DNA of 44,350 nt from Hymenobacter profundi (GTDB taxonomy: Bacteria; Bacteroidota; Bacteroidia; Cytophagales; Hymenobacteraceae): positions 1 through 44,350 of the forward strand of contig NZ_JAHWGL010000032.1 in assembly GCF_019334315.1 (NCBI RefSeq), read 5' to 3'. The notes beneath the pieces were generated by a model. That model saw only the letters and a program-made list of their open reading frames with translations, searched no databases and was not told the DNA's origin. Position numbers and translations under genes: made by a program. Position 1 is the stretch's first letter; every line of letters begins with the position of its first letter. Below, piece by piece: positions 37,801 through 44,350 of this stretch.

Positions 37801-38124
37801 ATGCTTTCTCTACGCTCTTTCATCGCCTATTTCCTCCTCATCTGCTTCGTGCGGGTGATGGTACCGGATACGTGGCTGTTGGCGTTGCATGCGCATGAGC
37901 ACACGGTGCACGAGGCAACGCATAAAAAGGCCTCATCGATTTCGGCGCAGCACCAGCATTGCAGTGTCGACCAGTTTTACAACGTTCCGTTTCAGCTCTC
38001 GGCAACAAGCGTAGTCTTTGCCAGCGGCGTTACGCACGCACCTCATTGGATGATGCCGCGCCAGTCTGTGTGGAGCCAGGCCCTACCGACTATTCGTCAT
38101 CTGCGCGGCCCTCCGGCAGCTTAA
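37801..38124 (+). CDS. Small His-rich protein next to a metal TonB receptor
   Basis: 107 residues. MLSLRSFIAYFLLICFVRVM forms a signal peptide or membrane anchor, followed by VPDTWLLALHAHEHTVHEAT and AQHQHCSVDQFYNVPFQ, a His-rich stretch with a lone Cys. Small proteins with this HAHEHT/HQHC layout often sit beside TonB-dependent metal receptors in Bacteroidota, so periplasmic or membrane metal handling (zinc or copper) is a reasonable guess. ATG 37801 is chosen; an in-frame TTG at 37744 would add 19 residues that are not signal-like. A gap of 249 bp separates it from the receptor gene. I do not know a named family. Confidence 0.65.
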   Translation: MLSLRSFIAYFLLICFVRVMVPDTWLLALHAHEHTVHEATHKKASSISAQHQHCSVDQFYNVPFQLSATSVVFASGVTHAPHWMMPRQSVWSQALPTIRHLRGPPAA

Positions 38125-38373
38125 TGGGCGTAATACACTTCGCCCACTGCGCCTGTTTTTGCTCGCCTTTTCTGCCTGCACTATAGGGCTTAAGCTACCG
38201 TAGTAGCTCTGCTCGGGTAGGCAGCCGCTTGCTGGTCTACTGACCAATTCGAGAAACTATTTCCTTGCGCAACGCTTCTGCGCAGCATAGCTACGTCGCT
38301 TAGTATGTAGCTAATCATCAGCCTCTTGCCTTTCGACATACACGGCTGACTGATCGAATAATCCCTCTCTTTC

Positions 38374-40764
38374 ATGTTGTTTCGCTTTGTAGCGGTCTTG
38401 CTGATGGCAGGATTGTGCCTGGGCTTTGTGCATACTAGCACGGCTCAGAACGGGTGCAACCTGCCGCTGGCGGGCCGCATCACCGACCACGAGTCGCGGC
38501 AGGGGCTGGCGGGGGCTACCGTGATTGTGCAGCCCGGCCAGCAGGCCACCCAGACCGACGCCGACGGTAATTTTCATTTTCACGTGTGCCCCGGCACTTA
38601 CCAGCTGGAGGTGCGCTTCATTGGCTACGCTACCGAACGGGCTGAGGTGCGCATGAACAGTGCGGCCGTGCGCAACTTCCAGCTCCACCCCGATGCCGTG
38701 ACGCTGCGCGGCGCCACCGTGCGCGGCGAGCGGGTGCAGGCGCCCCTACCCCAAGCCAGCGGCTCGCTAACGGGCCAGGCCCTGCAACAGACGCGTGGCC
38801 AAGCTCTGGGCGAAGCCCTCGAGAAGCTCCCCGGCGTGGCTGCCATTCAGACTGGCCCCAGCATTTTCAAACCTATGATTCATGGGCTGCACTCCAACCG
38901 CGTGGCGATTATGAACAACGGCGTACGGCAAGAAGGGCAGCAGTGGGGGCAGGAACACGGCCCAGAAATCGACCCATTCATTGCTTCCGACCTGACGGTG
39001 GTGAAGGGCGCCGCCAGCGTCCGCTACGGCACCGATGCCGTGGGCGGAGTGGTGCTGGTGCAGCCCAAAGCCTTGCGCGATTCGGCCGGCATTGGGGCCG
39101 ATGTGAACTTGGTGGGTATGTCGAACAACGGGCTAGGGGCTGTTTCGGCGGCGGTTGATGGTAACCTGCGCCGCCTACCCTCCCTGAGCTGGCGCCTACA
39201 AGGCACCCTGAAGCAAGCCGGCAACACCCGCACGCCCGACTATCGCCTCGACAACACCGGTTTCCGGGAGCACAACTTCTCGGCGGCCGTGGGCTGGCGG
39301 AAGGACACGTACGGCCTCGAAGCCTTCTACAGTCAGTTCAACTCCCGCCTAGGTATTCTGAGCAGCGCCATTGTGGGCAACCGAGCCGATCTGGAAGCCG
39401 CCATTGCCCGCGGCCGCCCCGCCATAGACCCCGATTTCACCTACCAGATCAACCGGCCCTACCAGCAGCTTCAGCACGATCTGGCCAAGCTAACCGGCTT
39501 CGTGAAAACCGGCAACGGCGGCCGGCTGACGGCCACGGTGGCCAACCAGCGCGACTACCGCGACGAGTACGATGTCATTCGATCTTCGAGTGATGCAGGC
39601 CGCCGCAACCTGCCTCAGCTCAGCTACCAGAACTACACCACCACCGCCGATGTGGTGTGGGAACACCCTACCCTGGGCAACTTTCGGGGTAGCGTGGGCT
39701 TGAGCGGTACTTACCAGTTCAACCGCTATGCGGGCGGCACGCGGCAGTTTATCCCGTTCTACACCAACCGCACGGCGGGCGCATTCGTGATTGAGCGGTG
39801 GCAGCACGAGCGCCTACTCCTGGAAGCCGGCCTGCGCCTCGACCACCGCGACCTGCGCACCCGCCGCCTCACCCGTGGCTTCGCTACCGACTCCAGCTCC
39901 TATTATGGCGTAGAGCGCAACCGCTTCCAGTTCTGGACGCCTTCAGCCTCCGTAGGGGCCGTGTATGATGCCAACGTGCATCTCACGCTGCGCGCCGACG
40001 CGGCTTTGGTGCAGCGTGCCCCAGCTGCCAACGAGCGGTACTCGCAGGGCGTGCACGGCGGCATTTATGAGGAGGGGTACGACATTTCACGGCCGGCCGG
40101 TACGCCACCTCTTCAACCCGAAACGTCGTATAACCTGGGTGTAACGGCTACCCTGCATGACAATCCGCGCCTGAACGGGGAGCTGACGGTGTATCAGAAC
40201 ATCATCGACGGCTACATCTACCAGGTGATAGGCGAGCCGATTACGACCATTCAGGGCTCTTTCCTACCGTGGCGCTTTCAGCAAACCGATGCCGTGTTTC
40301 GCGGCGTAGACGCTACTCTTGACTACCAATTGGCCGCCAACTGGCTGCTCAACGGCAAAGCGGCCGTGATTCGGGCGCGCAACCGTACCCTCAACGACTA
40401 CCTCATCTACGTGCCCGCCGACCGGTTTGAACTGTCAGTGCGGCGCGACTGGGCTGGCCAGAAGGCCGCCCGGGCCAATCAGTTTTTTGCGTTGGTACGG
40501 GGCACGGCCGTGCGCCGGCAAACGCGCGTGCCCGGCGCCGAGTATGACCCACAACCTGCCCCCGATGGCTACGGCTTGCTGGGCGCCGAGGTAGGTGCTA
40601 CCCTACGTCTGGGCAGCACGCCTGTGGAGGTGAGCCTAGCCGGCTCCAACCTGCTCAACGAGCGGTACCGCGACTATCTAAACCGCTTCCGCTACTTCGC
40701 CGACGACATGGGCCGCAACGTGACGCTACGCGTGCACCTCCCCTTGAATTTCAGCCCTAACTAA
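38374..40764 (+). CDS. TonB-dependent receptor, ZnuD-like, probable metal uptake
   Basis: Outer membrane receptor of 796 residues. A signal peptide (to about 25, HTSTAQ) is followed by a carboxypeptidase-D regulatory-like domain (LAGRITDHESRQGLAGATVI, about 32-110), the plug (GEALEKLPGVAAIQTGPSIF, MIHGLHSNRVAIMNNGVRQE, ASDLTVVKGAASVRYGTDAV) and a 22-strand-type barrel. The motif NNGVRQEGQQWGQEHGPEID is typical of the ZnuD-like zinc/metal group rather than SusC transporters, and no SusD partner is present. It is followed after 36 bp by a small lipoprotein and preceded by a His-rich protein. The transported ion is inferred; zinc is favoured, copper or another metal is possible. Confidence 0.88.
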   Translation: MLFRFVAVLLMAGLCLGFVHTSTAQNGCNLPLAGRITDHESRQGLAGATVIVQPGQQATQTDADGNFHFHVCPGTYQLEVRFIGYATERAEVRMNSAAVRNFQLHPDAVTLRGATVRGERVQAPLPQASGSLTGQALQQTRGQALGEALEKLPGVAAIQTGPSIFKPMIHGLHSNRVAIMNNGVRQEGQQWGQEHGPEIDPFIASDLTVVKGAASVRYGTDAVGGVVLVQPKALRDSAGIGADVNLVGMSNNGLGAVSAAVDGNLRRLPSLSWRLQGTLKQAGNTRTPDYRLDNTGFREHNFSAAVGWRKDTYGLEAFYSQFNSRLGILSSAIVGNRADLEAAIARGRPAIDPDFTYQINRPYQQLQHDLAKLTGFVKTGNGGRLTATVANQRDYRDEYDVIRSSSDAGRRNLPQLSYQNYTTTADVVWEHPTLGNFRGSVGLSGTYQFNRYAGGTRQFIPFYTNRTAGAFVIERWQHERLLLEAGLRLDHRDLRTRRLTRGFATDSSSYYGVERNRFQFWTPSASVGAVYDANVHLTLRADAALVQRAPAANERYSQGVHGGIYEEGYDISRPAGTPPLQPETSYNLGVTATLHDNPRLNGELTVYQNIIDGYIYQVIGEPITTIQGSFLPWRFQQTDAVFRGVDATLDYQLAANWLLNGKAAVIRARNRTLNDYLIYVPADRFELSVRRDWAGQKAARANQFFALVRGTAVRRQTRVPGAEYDPQPAPDGYGLLGAEVGATLRLGSTPVEVSLAGSNLLNERYRDYLNRFRYFADDMGRNVTLRVHLPLNFSPN

Positions 40765-40800
40765 GTATTTCATTCACTTTTTCCATTTCCATTTTTTCAC

Positions 40801-41361
40801 ATGAAGACTTCACTTTTCCGTCCCTTTGCTGCCGCGCTTCTGCTGGCTACCCCCATGTTCTTTGCCTCGTGCAGCGACGACAGCGACCCAGAGCCTGAAG
40901 ATGACAACGAATTCATCACCACCATTCGCTACAAACTCACGCCCACCAGTGGCACGGGTCAAGCCGTAACAGCTGAGTGGAAAGACCTAGATGGTGCCGG
41001 TGGTGCAGCCCCTACCATCACTGGCCTCGCGCTGGCGCCAAATACCTCCTACACAGGTACTATCTCTTTTCTCGATGAGACGAAAACTCCTGCTGACGAC
41101 ATCACTGAGGAAGTGCGGGAGGAGAACTACGAGCACTTGGTGATATACACGCCAAATCCAGCAACTGGTCTCATGAACATTACGCGCACTGATAAAGACA
41201 AAAACAATCTGGAAGTGGGATTGACGACCAATGTGCAAACCGGAACGACAAATAGCGGTAATCTGACTATTCAGCTACGTCACCAGCCTGGCACTAAAAA
41301 CGGTACCGCGGCCCCTGGCTCCGACGATGCCAACGTAACCTTCCCCGTTACACTGCGCTAA
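40801..41361 (+). CDS. Small acidic lipoprotein downstream of metal receptor
   Basis: A 186-residue lipoprotein: signal MKTSLFRPFAAALLLATPMF, lipobox FASC (Cys24), then an acidic linker (SDDSDPEPEDDNEF) and a beta-rich domain (TTIRYKLTP, PNTSYTGTISFLDE, EEVREENYEHLVIYTP, VGLTTNVQTG, LTIQLRHQPG, ANVTFPVTLR). Proteins of this kind commonly follow ZnuD-like receptors in Bacteroidota, where I recall them labelled 'type 1 periplasmic binding fold superfamily' by automatic annotation. The 36-bp spacing supports one transcript with the receptor, ending at the terminator at 41407. A role as accessory metal-binding or surface partner is inference. Confidence 0.75.
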   Translation: MKTSLFRPFAAALLLATPMFFASCSDDSDPEPEDDNEFITTIRYKLTPTSGTGQAVTAEWKDLDGAGGAAPTITGLALAPNTSYTGTISFLDETKTPADDITEEVREENYEHLVIYTPNPATGLMNITRTDKDKNNLEVGLTTNVQTGTTNSGNLTIQLRHQPGTKNGTAAPGSDDANVTFPVTLR

Positions 41362-41406
41362 CACTCTGTTGATCAATATTCTGTTCACAACATACATCTC
41401 TAATGC

Positions 41407-41442
41407 AAAAGCGCCGGCTAGTAGCCGGCGCTTTTGTTTTTT
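41407..41442. terminator. Bidirectional rho-independent terminator
   Basis: AAAAGCGCCGGCT, loop AGT, AGCCGGCGCTTTT, followed by a T-rich run. The stem is 13 bp with A/T tails on both sides, so it can stop transcription from the lipoprotein gene (plus) and from map (minus), which converge here. Confidence 0.93.
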
Positions 41443-41462
41443 CACTTGATTACCAACCTTAC

Positions 41463-42227
41463 CTATTCCCAAATGCTGTTTGCCTCGGTCAGAATAATCG
41501 GCTTGTCATCCGTAATCACAATGGTGTGTTCGTGCTGAGCCACGAAGCTGCCGTCTTTGGTTACCAGCGTCCACCCATCACTGGTTTGGTGCGCTATGGA
41601 GGCACGGGTAGAAATAAACGTTTCCACGGCTACCACCGAATTCTTCTTGAAGCGCTTCAGGTTGTACCGGTCGTAGTAGCAGGGTATTTCCTTGGGCTCC
41701 TCGTGCAGGCTGCGCCCAACACCGTGTCCCACTAGGTTTTTGATAACCCGAAAGCCTGCTTTGCGCGCTTCACCTTCTATCAGCCCGCCGATATCGGCAA
41801 TGCGTACGCCGCCGCGGATGCGGCTGAGGGCCGTGCGCAAAATCTGCCGGGAAGCATCTACCAAGGGCTGGTGCTGGTGAATATCGGTACCTAGCACGAA
41901 GGAGCCGCCATTGTCGGCCCAGTAGCCCCCTAGCTCCGCCGATACGTCGACGTTTACCAAATCGCCTTCCTGTAGCACTTTGCGAACCGACGGAATGCCG
42001 TGCGCTACCTCGTTGTTCACGCTGATGCACGTCCAGCCCGGAAACCCATACGCAAGCCGTGGGGCCGACTTCGCCCCTAATGACGTCAGCAAACGGCCAC
42101 CGTACTCGTCCAGCTCTTTGGTCGTCATGCCCGGCTGGGCGTAGGCGCGCATTTGCTTGAGGGTAATGCCAACGGCTTCGCTGATGCGCTGTAGGCCAAC
42201 TAAGTCTGCTTGGGAGGTGATGGACAT
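41463..42227 (-). CDS. map: Type I methionine aminopeptidase
   Basis: Cytoplasmic metalloenzyme that removes the initiator methionine from new proteins. The five metal ligands are visible: Asp94 in LVNVDVSAE, Asp105 in YWADNGGSF, His168 in [12 protein letters not shown], Glu202 in VAVETFIS and Glu233 in VAQHEHTIVI. The 254-residue length is the usual type Ia size without an N-terminal zinc-finger extension. ATG 42227 gives the normal start. It is convergent with the metal cluster and shares the terminator at 41407. This is a core housekeeping gene and shows that the accessory region ends here. Confidence 0.97.
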   Translation of the reverse strand: MSITSQADLVGLQRISEAVGITLKQMRAYAQPGMTTKELDEYGGRLLTSLGAKSAPRLAYGFPGWTCISVNNEVAHGIPSVRKVLQEGDLVNVDVSAELGGYWADNGGSFVLGTDIHQHQPLVDASRQILRTALSRIRGGVRIADIGGLIEGEARKAGFRVIKNLVGHGVGRSLHEEPKEIPCYYDRYNLKRFKKNSVVAVETFISTRASIAHQTSDGWTLVTKDGSFVAQHEHTIVITDDKPIILTEANSIWE

Positions 42228-42377
42228 AGAATAAAGGGGGTTGACTTTCTGATATGGGCCGGCGTTGCCTGATTAACACCGGGAAAGCGGCGGCGGTTTA
42301 GGCTAAAAGCCTGTTATATATCCAACCGCCTACGGGCTTGCATTCTACCCACAGCAGAGACAAACCCTGAATAAATC

Positions 42378-42422
42378 AAAAGCCCGGTAACAGACTGGTT
42401 TAAAGTCTACTACCGGGCTTTT
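42378..42422. terminator. Terminator hairpin after tRNA-Asn
   Basis: AAAAGCCCGGTA pairs with TACCGGGCTTTT, with a further inner CAGACT/AGTCT pairing. On the minus strand it ends in TTTTG just 3-4 nt beyond the tRNA 3' end, so it is the likely tRNA terminator; the symmetry also allows use from the other side. Confidence 0.85.
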
Positions 42423-42425
42423 GCT

Positions 42426-42502
42426 TGGCGCTCCCTCCTGGGCTCGAACCAGGGACCCTCTGATTAACAGTCAGATGCTCTAACCGGCTGAGCTAAGGAA
42501 GC
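42426..42502 (-). tRNA. tRNA-Asn(GTT)
   Basis: Read on the minus strand, the 5' acceptor GCTTCCT pairs with AGGGAGC, followed by discriminator G and an encoded CCA (42426-42428). The D-arm TAGCTCAGCCGGTTAGAGCA, anticodon arm CTGACTGTTAATCAG with anticodon GTT, and T-arm GGTTCGAGCC (within CCTGGTTCGAGCCCAGG) are all standard. Total length 77 nt with CCA. Confidence 0.97.
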
Positions 42503-42597
42503 GGTTATGGCGACGTTTATCTGTCGTTGCGGGTGCAATATTAGGGTAGATTCCCGCTTTTTGCAAATCCTGATGCAAAAAAACTTAGATAAATTTT

Positions 42598-43047
42598 CTA
42601 GTTATTGATGCTCAGTAAATTACCTGACACGTTGGTAGTATAGCGCCGTAGCGGCCGCGTGGCCGGGCCGGCCAGCACCTGCCCTTGCAGGTCGAAACGG
42701 GAGCCGCAGCACGAATCGACCAGAAACAGGCGCGACGAAGGATCAATGCTGACGCGGGCGCAGGCATTTTGGGGTTGGTAAGGGCAGGTGCGCTCAAAGG
42801 CAGTGTACGTGCCGCCGGGCTGTCGCACCACAATCAGCCCGCGCAGTCCCCCGGCGTGCGTCACGGCCCCGTTGTCGAAGAGCAGGTTGGCGTTTTCCTG
42901 GTTTCTCAGGTTCAGCAACTCGTTCACGATGGCGTAGGGAATCTGTGGGCTGGGGTCGTTGCTACTGTTGGAGCCGCAGCCCAGCAGCACTTGGCTCAGG
43001 AAAAGAACGAGGGCCAGCAACGCCCGGCTGGTAGTGGTAGACAGCAT
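42598..43047 (-). CDS. Rieske-like lipoprotein with degenerate cluster motif
   Basis: A 149-residue lipoprotein (lipobox LLGC, Cys24) whose C-terminal half has the layout of a Rieske domain: FERTCPYQPQNAC, then FLVDSCCGSRFDLQGQVLAG and GPATRPLRRY. In a true Rieske protein the cluster is held by C-x-H and C-x-x-H; here those positions read C88-P-Y90 and C113-C-G-S116, so both histidines are missing. It probably keeps the fold but not the 2Fe-2S cluster, unless the extra cysteines serve. It lies between tRNA-Asn and pheS on the same strand, with no operon partner. Function unknown. Confidence 0.75.
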   Translation of the reverse strand: MLSTTTSRALLALVLFLSQVLLGCGSNSSNDPSPQIPYAIVNELLNLRNQENANLLFDNGAVTHAGGLRGLIVVRQPGGTYTAFERTCPYQPQNACARVSIDPSSRLFLVDSCCGSRFDLQGQVLAGPATRPLRRYTTNVSGNLLSINN

Positions 43048-43085
43048 ACAAGGGTAGCAAATAGAAGATGATAACGCCCAAAACG

Positions 43086-43124
43086 AAAGAACGCCCCGGT
43101 TAAGTCCCCAAGACGTTCTTTTTA
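43086..43124. terminator. Candidate terminator after pheS
   Basis: AAAGAACG and CGTTCTTT form an 8-bp stem around a 22-nt loop, just 27 bp beyond the pheS stop, with a TTTT-containing stretch on the minus strand. The loop is long, so strength is uncertain. Confidence 0.45.
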
Positions 43125-43151
43125 TTATTTCAACTGACTCTGTGCCGATGC

Positions 43152-44243
43152 CTACGCACCCTCAAATTGCCGCAGGAACCGCATGTCGTTTTCCGTGAAC
43201 AGGCGCAGGTCTTTGATCTGATATTTGAGCATCGTAATGCGCTCGATGCCCATGCCCCAAGCGTAGCCGGAGTAGCGCTCGGGGTCGATACCGGACTGCT
43301 GGAGCACGGCGGGGTCTACCATGCCGCAGCCGCCGATTTCCACCCAGCCGCTACCCTTGCAGATGTTGCAGCCCTTGCCCTTGCATATCAGGCAGGTGAT
43401 GTCGATTTCGGCGGAGGGCTCGGTGAAGGGGAAGAACGAAGGCCGGAAGCGGATCTGAATGTCCTCCCCGAACATCTCCTGCACGAAGTAATACACGGTC
43501 TGCTTGAGGTCGGCAAAGCTTACGCCTTCGTCAATAAAAATGCCTTCTACCTGATGAAACATCATGTGCGCCCGCGCCGAAATGGCCTCGTTGCGATACA
43601 CGCGGCCGGGCATGATGCTACGGATGGGCGGCTGCTGGCTTTCCATCACGCGCACCTGCACCGTGCTGGTGTGCGTGCGCAGGAGGTGAGACGGTGAAGT
43701 GGCAGACGAGCTTTCATCATTCGCCAGCTCACCATTTTCTAAATGCGCAGGCGGAGCGGTAGGGGCGATAAAAAACGTGTCCTGCATGTCCCGCGCCGGG
43801 TGGTTTTCGGGGAAGTTGAGGGCCGTGAAGTTGTGCCAGTCGTCCTCAATTTCGGGTCCCTCGGCCACGTTGAAGCCGATGCGGGAGAAGATGCGCACCA
43901 TCTCCTCGCGCACTAGGCTCAGGGGGTGGCGCGTGCCCAGAGCCTGGGGCACGGGGGGTAGGGTGTAGTCGAAGGTAGGGTCGGCGGGGGCATTGTTTTG
44001 GGCTGCCTCCAGCTGCTCGCGCCGCTCATCGAACTTCTGCTGAGCGAATTGCTTGAGCTGGTTCAGCTCCTGGCCCACAGCCCGGCGCTGCTCCTGGGGC
44101 ACGGTTTTGAGCTGATCGAATAGATCGGCCAGCTGGCCTTTGCGGCCGGTGAAAGCAATGCGAAACTGCTCCAGCTGCTCGGGGCTGGTGATGTCGTACG
44201 CATCCATGTCGGCGCGCAGCCGCGTGATATTCTCCTGCATCAT
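43152..44243 (-). CDS. pheS: Phenylalanine-tRNA ligase alpha subunit, with an extra in-frame segment
   Basis: Catalytic alpha subunit of the (alpha-beta)2 phenylalanyl-tRNA synthetase. The N-terminal coiled-coil region (about 1-85) is followed by the class II core: TRHPLSLVREEMVRIFSRIG, AEGPEIEDDWHNF, HPARDMQDTFFI, LLRTHTSTVQVRVM, GRVYRNEAISARAHMMFHQVEG (motif 2), RFRPSFFPFTEPSAEID and YAWGMGIERITML (motif 3). Between DMQDTFFI (to about 159) and LLRTHTS (from about 187) there are about 27 residues where relatives I recall have about 6, so roughly 20 extra residues rich in Ser, Ala and Glu are present. The matching DNA resembles a repeat upstream of the gene (see repeat entries). ATG 44243 is used. 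The rest of the enzyme looks intact, so it should be functional. Confidence 0.96.
   Translation of the reverse strand: MMQENITRLRADMDAYDITSPEQLEQFRIAFTGRKGQLADLFDQLKTVPQEQRRAVGQELNQLKQFAQQKFDERREQLEAAQNNAPADPTFDYTLPPVPQALGTRHPLSLVREEMVRIFSRIGFNVAEGPEIEDDWHNFTALNFPENHPARDMQDTFFIAPTAPPAHLENGELANDESSSATSPSHLLRTHTSTVQVRVMESQQPPIRSIMPGRVYRNEAISARAHMMFHQVEGIFIDEGVSFADLKQTVYYFVQEMFGEDIQIRFRPSFFPFTEPSAEIDITCLICKGKGCNICKGSGWVEIGGCGMVDPAVLQQSGIDPERYSGYAWGMGIERITMLKYQIKDLRLFTENDMRFLRQFEGA
43685..43745. repeat. GGTGA-type repeat captured inside pheS
   Basis: The bases at 43685-43702 (GGTGAGACGGTGAAGTGG) match 44266-44283 (GGTGAGATGGTGAAATGG) at 16 of 18 positions. At 43728-43740 the sequence CTCACCATTTTC is the reverse complement of GAAAATGGTGAG, nearly the motif at 44261. 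So the inserted DNA carries the repeat in both orientations, as an imperfect inverted repeat. Confidence 0.65.
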
Positions 44244-44260
44244 ACCGCAAAGGTACAGGG

Positions 44261-44302
44261 GAAATGGTGAGATGGTGAAATGGTGAGGTTGTGAAGTGGT
44301 GA
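44261..44302. repeat. Tandem ATGGTGA-like repeats upstream of pheS
   Basis: Consecutive copies read AAATGGTGAG, ATGGTGAA, ATGGTGAG, GTTGTGAA, GTGGTGAA. The array lies 18 bp upstream of the pheS start codon, in its leader or promoter. The same motif occurs inside pheS. Confidence 0.7.
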
Positions 44303-44314
44303 ATCAGAAAACGG

Positions 44315-44350
44315 GTGTCATCCTGAGCGCAGCGAAGGACCCTCTCACGC
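44315..44350. repeat. Left arm of CATCCTGAGC-family repeat, cut by the window edge
   Basis: GTGTCATCCTGAGCGCAGCG followed by AAGGACCCTCTCACGC matches the left arm of the repeat at 36017-36060 with a few differences. The right arm would lie beyond the window. Confidence 0.85.

Noticed and set aside
38266..38284. TGCGCA-N7-TGCGCA pair upstream of the metal receptor as a second operator
   Set aside because: TGCGCA is self-complementary and common in GC-rich DNA, and the sequence differs from the TTTTGCA palindrome; too weak to annotate.
42426..42502. tRNA-Asn as an integration site for the accessory region
   Set aside because: No integrase and no repeated tRNA 3' end is visible; core genes lie on both sides of the tRNA.

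Overview
The window looks like a chromosome segment of a GC-rich Bacteroidota, most likely Hymenobacter or a close relative. The signs are a SusC/SusD pair, a one-protein hybrid two-component regulator (HTCS), many secreted or lipoprotein glycoside hydrolases, little use of Shine-Dalgarno sites, and a striking excess of the pentamer GGTAG/CTACC. Genus assignment is inference; no 16S or marker search was possible.

Positions 42-36011 form one large polysaccharide utilisation locus (PUL) in two divergent arms around the HTCS. The minus-strand arm runs from 25514 down to 42: SusC, SusD, a GH43 of the exo-beta-1,3-galactanase type, GH35, DUF2264 (GH154-type), GH31, GH95, a tandem GH43-GH43 protein, a single-domain GH43, GH105, a truncated gene remnant, GH51 and GH2. 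The plus-strand arm runs from 25886 to 36011: HTCS, a second GH105, a second and shorter DUF2264 protein, KduD, KduI and a DUF4861 protein. Together these suggest a branched beta-galactan carrying arabinose, fucose and (unsaturated) glucuronic acid, best matching type II arabinogalactan (arabinogalactan protein). GH105 enzymes would release unsaturated uronate, and KduI and KduD would convert it to 2-keto-3-deoxygluconate. No recognisable polysaccharide lyase that would make the unsaturated ends is present, which makes the DUF4861 and DUF2264 proteins worth attention.

Positions 36225-41361 hold a putative zinc metalloprotease-like protein (minus strand) and a plus-strand metal-acquisition cluster: a small His-rich protein, a ZnuD-like TonB-dependent receptor and a small lipoprotein. 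A TTTTGCA-N7-TGCAAAA palindrome lies upstream and could be a Zur/Fur-type operator. Positions 41407-44243 are core chromosome: a bidirectional terminator, methionine aminopeptidase (map), tRNA-Asn, a degenerate Rieske-like lipoprotein and pheS.

The intergenic DNA is rich in structure. At least five copies or parts of one inverted-repeat family (CATCCTGAGC/CATGCTGAGC) occur, two of them with perfect 44-45 bp arms around 16-nt loops. There is a second, nested palindrome family at 15443-15528, a GGTGA-type repeat that appears to have been captured in frame inside pheS, and intercistronic hairpins after susD and between the GH43 and GH105 genes.
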